DNA from: DASSKA01 sp963839365
Lineage (GTDB): Bacteria; Actinomycetota; Actinomycetes; Propionibacteriales; Nocardioidaceae
Assembly: GCA_963839365.1 (NCBI GenBank)
Contig: CAWIUT010000001.1
Location: 496,001 to 560,000, forward strand
DNA: 64,000 bases
Reading direction: 5' to 3'
Below the pieces are notes generated by a model. It saw only the letters and a list, made by a program, of their open reading frames with translations, did not search any database and had not been told where the DNA came from. This document shows positions 51,920 to 60,796 of the stretch, piece by piece. Position 1 is the stretch's first letter. Each line of letters starts with the position of its first letter. The translations under genes and the position numbers were made by a program.

Positions 51920-53488
51920 CTACTCCCACTCGATGGTGCCGGGCGGCTTGCTGGTGACGTCGAGAGTCACCCGGTTCACCTGGGGCACCTCGTTGGTGAT
52001 CCGGGTCGAGATGGTCTCCACCACGTCGTACGGCAGCCGGGCCCAGTCCGCGGTCATCGCGTCCTCGGAGGTGACCGGCCGCAGCACCACCGGGTGCCCG
52101 TAGGTGCGCCCGTCGCCCTGCACGCCCACCGACCGCACGTCGGCGAGGAGTACGACGGGGAACTGCCACACGTCGCGGTCCAGGCCGGCCCGGGTCAGCT
52201 CCTCACGGGCAATGGCATCCGCCTCACGCAGGATCTCCAGCCGGTCGTGGGTGACCTCGCCGATGATCCGGATGGCCAGCCCCGGGCCGGGGAACGGCTG
52301 GCGCCACACGATCTCCTGCGGCAGCCCGAGCTGCTCGCCGACCAGCCGCACCTCGTCCTTGAACAGCGTGCGCAGCGGCTCGACGAGCTCGAACTCCAGG
52401 TCCTCCGGCAGCCCGCCCACGTTGTGGTGGGACTTGATGTTCGAGGCGCCGGTCCCGCCGCCGGACTCCACCACGTCCGGGTAGAGCGTGCCCTGCACCA
52501 GGTAGGACACCTTGTCCCCGTGCTCGGCGGCCTCGCCGACGATCTGGGCCTCGGCGGCCTCGAAGACCCTGATGAACTCCCGGCCGATGATCTTGCGCTT
52601 CTCCTCGGGGTCGCTGACCCCGGCCAGCGCGGACAGGAACCGCTCGTGCGCGTCGACCACGTGCAGCGAGACCCCGGTGGCCGCGACGAAGTCCCGCTCC
52701 ACCTGCTCGGCCTCCCCCTTGCGCAGCAGGCCGTGGTCGACGAACACGCAGGTCAGCCGGTCGCCGATGGCGCGCTGCACGAGCGCGGCCGCCACCGCGG
52801 AGTCCACCCCGCCGGACAGGCCGCAGACCGCCCGCTGGTCCCCGATCTGCTTCTGGATCTGCTCCACCTGGTCCTCGACGATGTTCACCATCGTCCAGGT
52901 GGGCCGGCAGCCGGCGATGTTGAGCAGGAAGTGGGTCAGCACCGCCTGGCCGTGCTCGGTGTGCAGCACCTCCGGGTGCCACTGCACCCCGGCCAGCCGC
53001 CGGGAGACGTCCTCGAACGCGGCCACCGGCGAGTGCGCCGAGGCGGCCAGCGCGGTGAACCCCTCGGGTGCGGCGGTGACCGAGTCCCCGTGGCTCATCC
53101 AGACACGGTGCCTGGCGGGCACCTCGGCGAGCAGGGTGCCCGGCTCGGTCACGGTCACCTGGGTCCGGCCGTACTCCGACCTCCCCGTGCGCCGTACCTT
53201 CCCGCCGAGGCTCAGCGCCATCGCCTGGAACCCGTAGCACATCCCGAACACCGGCACCCCGGCGCGGAAGATCGCGGCGTCCACCGCGGGGGCGCCGGGC
53301 TCGTAGACCGAGGAGGGCCCCCCGGAGAGGATGATGGCCGCCGGACGGCGGGCGAGCATCTCGTCGACCGGCATGCTGTGCGGCACGATCTCGGAGTACA
53401 CCCGCGCCTCGCGGACCCGGCGGGCGATCAGCTGGGCATACTGCGCCCCGAAGTCGACGACGAGGACCAGGTCGTGTTCGGTGGTCAA
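51920..53488 (-). CDS. guaA: GMP synthase (glutamine-hydrolysing)
   Basis: Converts XMP to GMP with glutamine and ATP. 522 residues from TTG 53488, with GAAGG upstream. The class I glutaminase has Cys84 (GMCYGFQAM), His171 and Glu173 (GVQWHPEV). The ATP pyrophosphatase loop SGGVDS lies at 225-230, and the dimerisation domain ends PPGTIEWE. A frame extending to 53743 is open but would translate the promoter and repeats. Confidence 0.97.
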   Translation of the reverse strand: MTTEHDLVLVVDFGAQYAQLIARRVREARVYSEIVPHSMPVDEMLARRPAAIILSGGPSSVYEPGAPAVDAAIFRAGVPVFGMCYGFQAMALSLGGKVRRTGRSEYGRTQVTVTEPGTLLAEVPARHRVWMSHGDSVTAAPEGFTALAASAHSPVAAFEDVSRRLAGVQWHPEVLHTEHGQAVLTHFLLNIAGCRPTWTMVNIVEDQVEQIQKQIGDQRAVCGLSGGVDSAVAAALVQRAIGDRLTCVFVDHGLLRKGEAEQVERDFVAATGVSLHVVDAHERFLSALAGVSDPEEKRKIIGREFIRVFEAAEAQIVGEAAEHGDKVSYLVQGTLYPDVVESGGGTGASNIKSHHNVGGLPEDLEFELVEPLRTLFKDEVRLVGEQLGLPQEIVWRQPFPGPGLAIRIIGEVTHDRLEILREADAIAREELTRAGLDRDVWQFPVVLLADVRSVGVQGDGRTYGHPVVLRPVTSEDAMTADWARLPYDVVETISTRITNEVPQVNRVTLDVTSKPPGTIEWE

Positions 53489-53528
53489 CGGAGCCCTTCC
53501 GGGTCTTGGTGGGGGCTGGGCCTGGGGC

Positions 53529-53534
53529 AGTCTA
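53529..53534 (-). promoter_or_regulatory. Candidate -10 box for guaA
   Basis: TAGACT on the minus strand gives a leader of about 33 bases to the TTG start. The same hexamer precedes guaB (62353-62358). Confidence 0.4.
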
Positions 53535-53560
53535 GCGCCGCCCGGCACGCCGGCCCGGAC

Positions 53561-53622
53561 GCAGGCCCCGAGGCAGACCCCGAGAGGCAGGCCCCGAGAG
53601 GCAGGCCCCGAGGCAGCCCGAC
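53561..53622. repeat. Tandem 12/14-bp repeat upstream of guaA
   Basis: Units gcaggccccgag and gcaggccccgagag follow one another five times with small changes, between the guaA promoter and the divergent FAD oxidoreductase gene. It lies in a 245-base gap that otherwise shows nothing. Confidence 0.75.
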
Positions 53623-53733
53623 GCAGACGCTGCCGCCGGGCAGGCACTGGTCCGGACAGCTCACCCGGATGGCGCGGGGAAACCGTCCGTTCGGGCGATG
53701 GCACGACCCGGCTGACCTCGGGAGCGTGTCCGG

Positions 53734-55119
53734 ATGACCTCACAGCTCAGCTCCTCAGCCTCCCCGGCGGAGACCCTGCGCGGCCTGTGCAACGGTGCCG
53801 TCCACCTCCCCGGTGACCCCGGCTACGACACGGCGCGCGGCGCCTGGAACCTCGTCGTCGACCAGCGCCCTGCGGCGGTGTGCCTCCCGGCGAACCCCGC
53901 GGAGGTGGCCGACGTGGTGCGCGCCGCCGCGGCCGCGGGTCTGCAGGTGACCACTCAGACCACCGGCCACAACGTCGGCCAGCTCGGGGATCTGGCCGAC
54001 ACCGTGCTGGTCAAGACCTCCGCCATGGTCGGCGTCGCGCTCGACACCGAGGGCCGCGTGATGCGCGCCGAGGGCGGCACGGTGTGGCTGGACGCGGTCG
54101 AGGAGGCCGGTCGCCGGGGGCTGGCGGTCCTGCACGGCTCCTCACCCGACGTCGGCATCGCCGGCTACAGCCTGGGCGGCGGCCTGGGCTGGTACGCCCG
54201 CCGGCTCGGGATGGCCTGCAACAGCGTCACTGCGGTGGAGCTGGTCACCGCTGGGGGCGAGCGGCTGCGCGTCGACGCAGACCACGAGCCGGACCTGTTC
54301 TGGGCGTTGCGCGGAGGCGGCGGCAACTTCGGTGTGGTGACCGCGGTGGAGCTCGAGGCCTACCCGATCGAGTCCTCCTACGCCGGGATGCTGGTGTGGG
54401 ACCAGACCCGCGCCGAGACCGTGCTGTCCCGGTGGCTGGACTGGTGCCAGGAGGTGCCGGACTCGGTGACCACCTCCTTCCGGCTGCTGAACCTGCCGCC
54501 GATCCCGGACATCCCCGAGCCGTTCCGGGGCCGCTCCCTGGCGGTCATCGACGGGGCGGCGCTGGAGGCCGACGACCGCGCCGAGGAGCTGCTGCGCGGG
54601 CTGCGCGAGCTCGGTCCCGAGCTGGACACGTTCGCCCGCACCCCGTCCGCGGCGCTGGCGCACCTGCACATGGACCCCGAGCACCCCACGCCGGGGGTGG
54701 CCGACACCGCCACCCTCACCGACCTCCCGGCCGCCGCGGCCGAGGTCCTGCTGGCGAAGGCCGGTCCCGGGTCCGGCTCGGTCCTGCTGGCCGCCGAGCT
54801 GCGTCAGCTCGGCGGCGCGCTGCGGCGGGTTCCGGACCGGGCCGGCGCGCGAGCCACAGTGGAGGGGTCGCACCTGTTCTTCGGGGTCGCGGTGACTCCC
54901 GCACCGGAGCTGGTGCAGGCGGCCCACGCCCAGCTCGAGGGGCTGCGCGAGGCGCTGGCGCCGTACTCCGCGAGCGGCGCGTACCTCAACTTCGCCGAGC
55001 GGTCGCTCGACGTCAGCACCTGCTTCGACGCCGACACCTGGGCGCGGCTGTGTGCGGTCCGCGCGCAGGTGGACCCGGGCGGGCTGTTCCGCGCGAACCA
55101 CCCGGTGCCGGCCTCCTGA
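53734..55119 (+). CDS. FAD-binding oxidoreductase, berberine-bridge-enzyme-like
   Basis: 461 residues. The PCMH-type FAD domain has His79 (TTGHNVG), the usual site of covalent FAD. The second covalent site of bicovalent members, Cys in GxCPxVG, is Ser137 here (GSSPDVG). GYSLGGGLGWYARRLG and FWALRGGGGNFGVVTAVE are family signatures. The C-terminal berberine-bridge segment is present (YLNFAERS and GGLFRANHPV). It probably oxidises a sugar, alcohol or aromatic compound. It stands alone, divergent from guaA. Confidence 0.85.
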   Translation: MTSQLSSSASPAETLRGLCNGAVHLPGDPGYDTARGAWNLVVDQRPAAVCLPANPAEVADVVRAAAAAGLQVTTQTTGHNVGQLGDLADTVLVKTSAMVGVALDTEGRVMRAEGGTVWLDAVEEAGRRGLAVLHGSSPDVGIAGYSLGGGLGWYARRLGMACNSVTAVELVTAGGERLRVDADHEPDLFWALRGGGGNFGVVTAVELEAYPIESSYAGMLVWDQTRAETVLSRWLDWCQEVPDSVTTSFRLLNLPPIPDIPEPFRGRSLAVIDGAALEADDRAEELLRGLRELGPELDTFARTPSAALAHLHMDPEHPTPGVADTATLTDLPAAAAEVLLAKAGPGSGSVLLAAELRQLGGALRRVPDRAGARATVEGSHLFFGVAVTPAPELVQAAHAQLEGLREALAPYSASGAYLNFAERSLDVSTCFDADTWARLCAVRAQVDPGGLFRANHPVPAS

Positions 55120-55256
55120 CGGTCCTTCTGAGCCGGTCAGATATTTCCGGCACCTCGTGCGTAACCTCGCGACACCGGGCTCGTTGAGCAGGGCGGACCC
55201 GGCGTCGCGTTCCCTCCCAGCCGGGTCCCCTCGTCCGTCGCAGGCGCGGACGCCGT

Positions 55257-55296
55257 CAGGGCCCGGCCACTCCCTCCCTCCCCCGGCCGGGCCCTG
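55257..55296. terminator. Perfect 12-bp inverted repeat between converging genes
   Basis: cagggcccggcc and ggccgggccctg enclose a 16-base C/T-rich loop. It lies between the FAD oxidoreductase and GMC oxidoreductase stops, so a two-way terminator is likely. No T-run is present. The remaining 225-base gap shows no gene. Confidence 0.55.
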
Positions 55297-55344
55297 GCTC
55301 ATGTCCGAGCGAGGTCGGCAGGAGATGTCGCTGGGCGGCGTCGG

Positions 55345-57033
55345 TCAGCGCCGGAGGGCAGCAGAGGCGTGCGCGGGCACGGCCGGGTCCCTGGGTGGCA
55401 CCGGCGCGACCCGGGTGTACGACGCGCCCAGCGGAGGCCGCGGGTCCTGCTCGTCCTTGTTCGGCCAGAACGCCATGGCCCGCTCGGCCTGCGCGGTGAT
55501 CGTCAGGGAGGGGTTCACCCCCAGGTTGGCCGAGATCGCCGACCCGTCGCTGATGTGCAGGCCGGGGTGCCCGTACACCCGCTGGTAGGCGTCCACCACC
55601 CCGGTCGCCGGGGACTCCCCGATCGCGCAGCCACCGATGAAGTGTGCGGTGAGCGGCTTGTTGAACGGCTCCCCGATGCTGCCGCCCGGCGTGCCGCCGA
55701 TCAGCGCGGCCATCCGGCGGGCGGCCTCGTTCCCGGCCGGGATCCAGGTCGGGTTCGGAGCGCCGTACCCCTGCCCGGAGGTCATCCGGCGGCGCCCGGT
55801 CAACCGGCTGCGCCGCAGGGAGGTGGTCAGCGAGTTGTCCAGGCTCTGCATCACCAGCGCGATCACGGTCCGCTCCGACCAGTGCCACGGGTCGTAGAAG
55901 TGCCGCACGTTGCGCCGTTGCTTCCACATCTCCCGCAGCCAGGTCCGCCACCGCGGAACCGACCCGTCGCCGTCGGTGAGCACGGTCTGCAGCAGCGACA
56001 TGACGTTGCTGCCGTGCCCGTAGCGGACCGGCTCGATGTGGGTGTCCGGGTCCGGGTAGAAGCTGGAGGTGATCGCCACCCCGGCGCTGTAGTCGACGCT
56101 GCGGTCCGGCGCGATCGCGCCGAGGATGGACTCGGAGTTGGTCCGCGAGAGCGCGCCGAGCCGGTCGGACAGGTGCGGCAGGTGGCCCTCGGCGCGCATC
56201 CGGTGCAGCAGCCGCTGGGTGCCCAGCGCGGAGGCGGCGAACACCACCTGGTCCGCTGTCAGGGTCCGGCGGACCCTGCGCCGCCGCAGCTTCGCCTTGG
56301 TGTAGCGCACGCTCACCTCGTAGCCGCCGCCCGCACGCGGCCGCACCCGGGTGACCGTGGTGAGCGGCAGCACGACCGCGCCGCGCTGCTCGGCGAGGTA
56401 GAGGTAGTTCTTGACCAGCGTGTTCTTGGCGTTGTGCCGGCAGCCGGTCATGCACTCCCCGCAGTTCAGGCAGGCGTTGCGCTGCGGACCGGCACCGCCG
56501 AAGTACGGGTCCGGCACGCTCTCGCCCGGGCGCTCGCCGAACAGCACGCCGACCGGGGTCGGCCGGAAGGTGTGCCGGGCCCCCATCTCGGTGGCCACCT
56601 TCTCCATCACCTCGTCGGCCGGGGTGTGCACCGGGTTGTCCACCACGCCGAGCATCCGGCGGGCCTGGTCGTAGTACGGCGCCAGCTCGTCCCGCCAGTC
56701 GGTGATGTCGCGCCACTGCGGGTCGCGGAAGAACGGCGCCGGTGGCTCGTAGAGGGTGTTGGCGTAGACCAGCGACCCGCCGCCCACCCCGGCGCCGGAC
56801 AGGATCAGGCAGTCCCGCAGCATGTCGATGCGCTGGATCCCGTAGCAACCGATCTCCGGCCGGAACAGGTAGCGCTTGACGTCGAACGAGGTCCGCGCGA
56901 AGTCCGCGTCGTCGAAGCGGGCGCCGGCCTCGACCACCCCGACCCGGTAGCCCTTCTCGGTCAGCCGCAGGGCCGCGACCGAGCCGCCGAAGCCGGAGCC
57001 GATCACCAGCACGTCGAAGTCGGGGCGGTTCAT
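55345..57033 (-). CDS. GMC-type oxidoreductase, ChoD-like
   Basis: 562-residue FAD enzyme of the glucose-methanol-choline family. The FAD fold is VIGSGFGGSVAALRL (10-24), GAGVGGGSLVYANTL is the FAD-ring region, and HFIGGCAIGES and a C-terminal NLGVNPSLTITA are present. A cysteine cluster, CLNCGECMTGCRHNAKNTL, lies near 188-206. Sequence and place, next to guaB3, guaB and guaA, match mycobacterial ChoD, once called cholesterol oxidase. The true substrate is unsettled. It is downstream of glpD on the same strand. Confidence 0.88.
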   Translation of the reverse strand: MNRPDFDVLVIGSGFGGSVAALRLTEKGYRVGVVEAGARFDDADFARTSFDVKRYLFRPEIGCYGIQRIDMLRDCLILSGAGVGGGSLVYANTLYEPPAPFFRDPQWRDITDWRDELAPYYDQARRMLGVVDNPVHTPADEVMEKVATEMGARHTFRPTPVGVLFGERPGESVPDPYFGGAGPQRNACLNCGECMTGCRHNAKNTLVKNYLYLAEQRGAVVLPLTTVTRVRPRAGGGYEVSVRYTKAKLRRRRVRRTLTADQVVFAASALGTQRLLHRMRAEGHLPHLSDRLGALSRTNSESILGAIAPDRSVDYSAGVAITSSFYPDPDTHIEPVRYGHGSNVMSLLQTVLTDGDGSVPRWRTWLREMWKQRRNVRHFYDPWHWSERTVIALVMQSLDNSLTTSLRRSRLTGRRRMTSGQGYGAPNPTWIPAGNEAARRMAALIGGTPGGSIGEPFNKPLTAHFIGGCAIGESPATGVVDAYQRVYGHPGLHISDGSAISANLGVNPSLTITAQAERAMAFWPNKDEQDPRPPLGASYTRVAPVPPRDPAVPAHASAALRR

Positions 57034-57061
57034 GGAGTCGAGAGTAGGTCCCGGCGCCCGG

Positions 57062-57085
57062 GTTTGCTACCCCCGGGTAACAAAC
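57062..57085. promoter_or_regulatory. Inverted repeat between glpD and the GMC gene
   Basis: GTTTGCTACCC and GGGTAACAAAC are 11-base arms with one mismatch and a 2-base centre, 29 bases before the GMC start and just after the glpD stop. It could be an operator for the GMC gene or a glpD terminator. No T-run follows. Confidence 0.45.
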
Positions 57086-57088
57086 GCC

Positions 57089-58801
57089 TCAAACGATGTC
57101 GGGGGCCGAGACCCGGGCCTCGTCGGCCTCCGAGTCGGTGAGCTCTCGCTGGCTGCGCCGCTCCGCGGCGACCCGGCGCAGGTAGTGGTCCACCTCGTCG
57201 CCGGTGCGCGTCGGGTCCCAGCCCAGCGCCTCGGCCATCAGCTCCGCGGCCGGGGCCGCGGCCGCCACGCCGCGGTCGAAGGTCTCGATGGAGATGCGGG
57301 TACGCCGGGTGAGCACGTCGTCGAGGTGCCGGGCGCCCTCGTGGCTCACCGCGTAGACCACCTCCGCGCGCAGGTAGTCCTCCGCGCCGGGCAGCGGGGC
57401 GGCCAGCTCGGGCCGCTCGGCGACCAGCGCGAGCACCTCGTCGACCAGCCCGCCGTACCGGCCGAGCAGGTGGTCCACCCGGGCGCGGTGCAGCCCGGAG
57501 GAGGCCGCCAGCGTGTCCCGCTGGTTCGACCGCGGCTCGAAGCCGGCGGCCCCGGCCAGCGGCACCCGCTCGGTGATGCTGGCCGGCACCTGGCCGCCCA
57601 GCGAGTGCGCGGCGGCGTCGACCGCGTCCCGGCCCATCACCCGGTAGGTGGTCAGCTTCCCGCCGGCCACCATCACCAACCCGGGAACCGGGGTGACCAC
57701 GACGTGCTCGCGAGAGATCCGGCTGGTCGGCTCGGACTCCCCCGACGCCAGCGGCCGCAGCCCGGCGTAGACGCCTTCCACGTCCTCGTGCCGCAGCGGC
57801 TCGCGCAGCATCGTGTTGACCTGCTGCAGCAGGTAGTCGATGTCGTGGCGGGAGGCCGCCGGGTGCGCCTTGTCCAGCTTCCACGGGGTGTCCGTCGTGC
57901 CGATGATCCAGTGCCGGCCCCACGGCACCACGAACAGCACCGACACCGGAGTGCGCATGATCAGGCCGGTCGCGGAGCGGATCCGGTCCCGCGGCACCAC
58001 CAGGTGCACGCCCTTGGAGGCCTGCACGTTCATGGCGCCGCGGCCGCCGACCATCTCCTGGATCTCGTCGGTCCACACGCCGGCGGCGTTGACGACCACC
58101 CGGGCGTGGATCTCCATCTGGGTGCCGGTCTCGAGGTCCACCGCCCGCACCCCGGTGACCCGCTCCCCCTCCCGGAGGAAGCCGACCACCTTGGTGCGGC
58201 TGGCCAGCAGCGCACCGTACGACGCGGCGGTGCGCGCGATCGCGACCACCAGCCGGGCGTCGTCGACCTGGGCGTCGTGGTACTCGATGGCGCCGGTGAA
58301 CGCGGCCGGGTCCAGGTCCGGGGCGATCCGCCGGACGGCCCGGCGGCTCAGGTGGCGGTGCCGCGGAAGCCCTGGACGGTGCCGGCCGGCGAACGCCATG
58401 CCGTCGTAGAGCACCAGACCGGCTCCGACGTACGGCCGCTCCCACACGTGGTGGGTGAGCGGGTAGAGGAACGGCACCGGACGGACCAGGTGCGGGGCCA
58501 GCCGGGTGACCAGCAGACCCCGCTCGGCCAGTGCCTCGCGCACCAGCCCGAAGTCCAGCATCTCCAGGTAGCGCAGCCCGCCGTGCACCAGCTTGCTGGA
58601 GCGGGAGGAGGTGCCCGAGGCGAAGTCGCGCTGCTCCAGCAGCCCCACCGACAGCCCGCGGGTCACGGCGTCCAGCGCGGTGCCGGCGCCGACCACACCC
58701 CCGCCGACCACCAGCACGTCCAGCTCGTGCCGGTTCACCCCCGTGGAAGCAAGCGCCGCCAACGCATCTGCACGGGCCCGCGGGCTCAGCCCCACGGTCA
58801 C
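57089..58801 (-). CDS. glpD: Glycerol-3-phosphate dehydrogenase (FAD, aerobic)
   Basis: 570-residue membrane-associated enzyme that oxidises glycerol-3-phosphate to dihydroxyacetone phosphate and feeds electrons to quinone. It has the FAD loop VVGGGVVGAGTALDA, FASGTSSRSSKLVHGG, WIIGTTDTPW, and a C-terminal helical domain (EDYLRAEVVYAVSHEGARHLDD). GTG 58801 is chosen because it overlaps the amidohydrolase stop by GTGA; an earlier start at 58816 gives a longer overlap. No glycerol kinase or facilitator is in this window. Confidence 0.93.
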   Translation of the reverse strand: MTVGLSPRARADALAALASTGVNRHELDVLVVGGGVVGAGTALDAVTRGLSVGLLEQRDFASGTSSRSSKLVHGGLRYLEMLDFGLVREALAERGLLVTRLAPHLVRPVPFLYPLTHHVWERPYVGAGLVLYDGMAFAGRHRPGLPRHRHLSRRAVRRIAPDLDPAAFTGAIEYHDAQVDDARLVVAIARTAASYGALLASRTKVVGFLREGERVTGVRAVDLETGTQMEIHARVVVNAAGVWTDEIQEMVGGRGAMNVQASKGVHLVVPRDRIRSATGLIMRTPVSVLFVVPWGRHWIIGTTDTPWKLDKAHPAASRHDIDYLLQQVNTMLREPLRHEDVEGVYAGLRPLASGESEPTSRISREHVVVTPVPGLVMVAGGKLTTYRVMGRDAVDAAAHSLGGQVPASITERVPLAGAAGFEPRSNQRDTLAASSGLHRARVDHLLGRYGGLVDEVLALVAERPELAAPLPGAEDYLRAEVVYAVSHEGARHLDDVLTRRTRISIETFDRGVAAAAPAAELMAEALGWDPTRTGDEVDHYLRRVAAERRSQRELTDSEADEARVSAPDIV

Positions 58802-59613
58802 CCCGGGAGCACCCACCTGGTCCGCTCCCCGAGGTCACGACGGTCCCGGAGCATCGGGTGCTCGCGCTGCACCCGCGCCACCTCGCCCGCCTCGAGGTCG
58901 GCGACCACGACGGCCGGCGCCTCCCGTCCCGCGCGCGCCAGGGGCCGCCCCTCCGGGTCGTAGACCGCGCTGCCGCCGTTGAACTCCTGGCTGCCGCACC
59001 GGCCGGCCAGCCCGGCGAACACCACGTAGATGCCGTTGTCGAGGGCGCGGGCAGCGTAGTAGAGGTCCCGCCGGCGCTCCGAGCCCGCGTAGTACGCCGA
59101 CGGGCACAGGTAGGCGGACGCGCCGTCCAGCGCGGCCGCGGCGGCGTGCTGCGGGAAGCAGCCGTCGTAGCAGACGCCCAGCCCCAGGTCCCAGCCGTCC
59201 ACGACGATGCTGGCGCCGCCGGCACCGGGGGTGAAGAACTGCCGCTCCTCCGCGGTGAGGTGCTGCTTGTCGTAGACCCGGGTCGCGCCGTGGTCGTCGA
59301 AGGCGAGCAGCGACAGGGTGGTCCGGTGCGCATCGGCGCGCATCGCGGCACCGGCCACGACCACCGTCCCGGTCGCCCGTGCCGCCTCGGCCAACGGCTG
59401 CAGCCGGTCGTCGGCCGGGTCCTCCAGGCAGGTCTCCGGCGACCAGTCCTCCGGTGAGTAGCCGGTGAGGAACAGCTCGGGGAGCACGACGACCCGGCTC
59501 CCGTCGCCGGCGGCGCGTTCGACGAGCCGGGCCGCGGTCTCGACGTTGGCCTCCACCTTCCCGAAGACCGACTCCGCCTGCGCGGCGGCCACCCGCAGCC
59601 GCGTGGCGGTCAC
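58798..59613 (-). CDS. Nitrilase-family carbon-nitrogen hydrolase
   Basis: 271 residues with the catalytic triad Glu46 (PELFLTG), Lys116 (YDKQHL) and Cys148 (CYDGCFP). The family cleaves amides or carbamoyl groups. The substrate is unknown, though the genomic neighbours suggest no clear one. It is coupled to guaB3 upstream (GTGA at 59610-59613) and glpD downstream. Confidence 0.88.
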   Translation of the reverse strand: MTATRLRVAAAQAESVFGKVEANVETAARLVERAAGDGSRVVVLPELFLTGYSPEDWSPETCLEDPADDRLQPLAEAARATGTVVVAGAAMRADAHRTTLSLLAFDDHGATRVYDKQHLTAEERQFFTPGAGGASIVVDGWDLGLGVCYDGCFPQHAAAAALDGASAYLCPSAYYAGSERRRDLYYAARALDNGIYVVFAGLAGRCGSQEFNGGSAVYDPEGRPLARAGREAPAVVVADLEAGEVARVQREHPMLRDRRDLGERTRWVLPG

Positions 59614-60716
59614 AGGACGATGACCTCGACGCGCTGGAACTCCTTGAGCTCGGTGTAGCCGGTGGTGGCCATCGACCGGCGCAGCGCGCCGACCAGGTTC
59701 ATGGTGCCGTCGGCCACGTGCGAGGGGCCGAACAGCAGCTGCGCCAGCGTGCCGACCGTGCCGATCTCGATCCGCTCACCGCGCGGCAGCTCCGGGTGCC
59801 AGGCCTCCGAGCCCCAGTGGAAGCCCCGGCCCGGCGCCTCGGCGGCCCGGGCCAGCGGTGAGCCGATCATCACCGCGTCGGCGCCGCAGGCGATCGCCTT
59901 GGCCAGGTCACCGGAACGGCCGACCGACCCGTCGGCGATCACGTGCACGTAGCGGCCCCCGGACTCGTCGAGGTAGTCGCGGCGGGCCGCCGCCACGTCG
60001 GCCACCGCGCTGGCCATCGGCACCTGCAGGCCGAGCACCAGCCGGGTGGTGTGCGCGGCGCCGCCACCGAAGCCCACCAGCACCCCGGCCGCGCCGGTGC
60101 GCATCAGGTGCAGGGCGGCCTGGTACGTCGCACAGCCGCCGACGATCACCGGCACGTCCAGCTCGTAGATGAACTCCTTGAGGTTCAACGGCTCGGACTG
60201 GCCCGAGACGTGCTCGGCGGACACCGTCGTACCCCTGATGACGAACATGTCGCAGCCGGCGTCGACCACGGTCTTGGCGAACTCCTTGGTGCGCTGCGGG
60301 GACAGCGACCCGGCCACGGTCACCCCCGACTCGCGCATCTGCTTCAACCGGGCGGTGATCAGCTCGGCCTTGATCGGCTCGGCGTAGATCTCCTGCAGCC
60401 GGCGCGTCGCCTCGGTCCCGCGCAACGCGGCGACGTCCTCCAGCAGCCCGGTCGGGTCCTCGTAGCGGGTCCACAGCCCCTCGAGGTCGAGCACCCCGAG
60501 CCCGCCGAGCTTGCCGAACGCCACCGCCGTCTCCGGTGACATCACCGAGTCCATCGGGGCCGCCATGATCGGCAGCTCGAACCGGTAGGCGTCGATCTGC
60601 CAGGCCACCGAGACCTCCTCGGGGTCCCGGGTCCGCCGGGAGGGCACGATCGCCACGTCGTCGAAGGAGTACGCACGGCGTCCGCGCTTGGCGCTGCCGA
60701 TCTCTATCTCGGTCAT
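59610..60716 (-). CDS. guaB3: GuaB3-family IMP dehydrogenase-related protein
   Basis: 368-residue TIM-barrel protein of the IMPDH/GMP reductase superfamily without CBS domains. At the place of the IMPDH catalytic CTTR loop it reads GGGAAHTTR, with His for Cys, as in other GuaB3 proteins I recall. RGTTVSAEHVSGQSEPLNL and GTVGTLAQLLFGPSHVADG are group signatures. GMP reductase activity has been proposed for the family. It is adjacent to guaB on the same strand. Confidence 0.88.
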   Translation of the reverse strand: MTEIEIGSAKRGRRAYSFDDVAIVPSRRTRDPEEVSVAWQIDAYRFELPIMAAPMDSVMSPETAVAFGKLGGLGVLDLEGLWTRYEDPTGLLEDVAALRGTEATRRLQEIYAEPIKAELITARLKQMRESGVTVAGSLSPQRTKEFAKTVVDAGCDMFVIRGTTVSAEHVSGQSEPLNLKEFIYELDVPVIVGGCATYQAALHLMRTGAAGVLVGFGGGAAHTTRLVLGLQVPMASAVADVAAARRDYLDESGGRYVHVIADGSVGRSGDLAKAIACGADAVMIGSPLARAAEAPGRGFHWGSEAWHPELPRGERIEIGTVGTLAQLLFGPSHVADGTMNLVGALRRSMATTGYTELKEFQRVEVIVL

Positions 60717-60796
60717 GTGCCTCAGACTATCGGTGCGACAACACGTCGCCGCGACCCGTTACGGCGACGGATCCTGTCTGCGGCCCGCCTCAACAG

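Noticed and set aside
51826..53743. Upstream extension of guaA to 53743
   Set aside because: It would translate the tandem repeats and the TAGACT promoter; the conserved glutaminase starts right after TTG 53488.
60716..60796. Possible tRNA or small RNA in short intergenic gaps
   Set aside because: I looked for cloverleaf-like arms and GTTCRA-type loops in the gaps of the window and saw none; this gap is only 80 bases and without structure.
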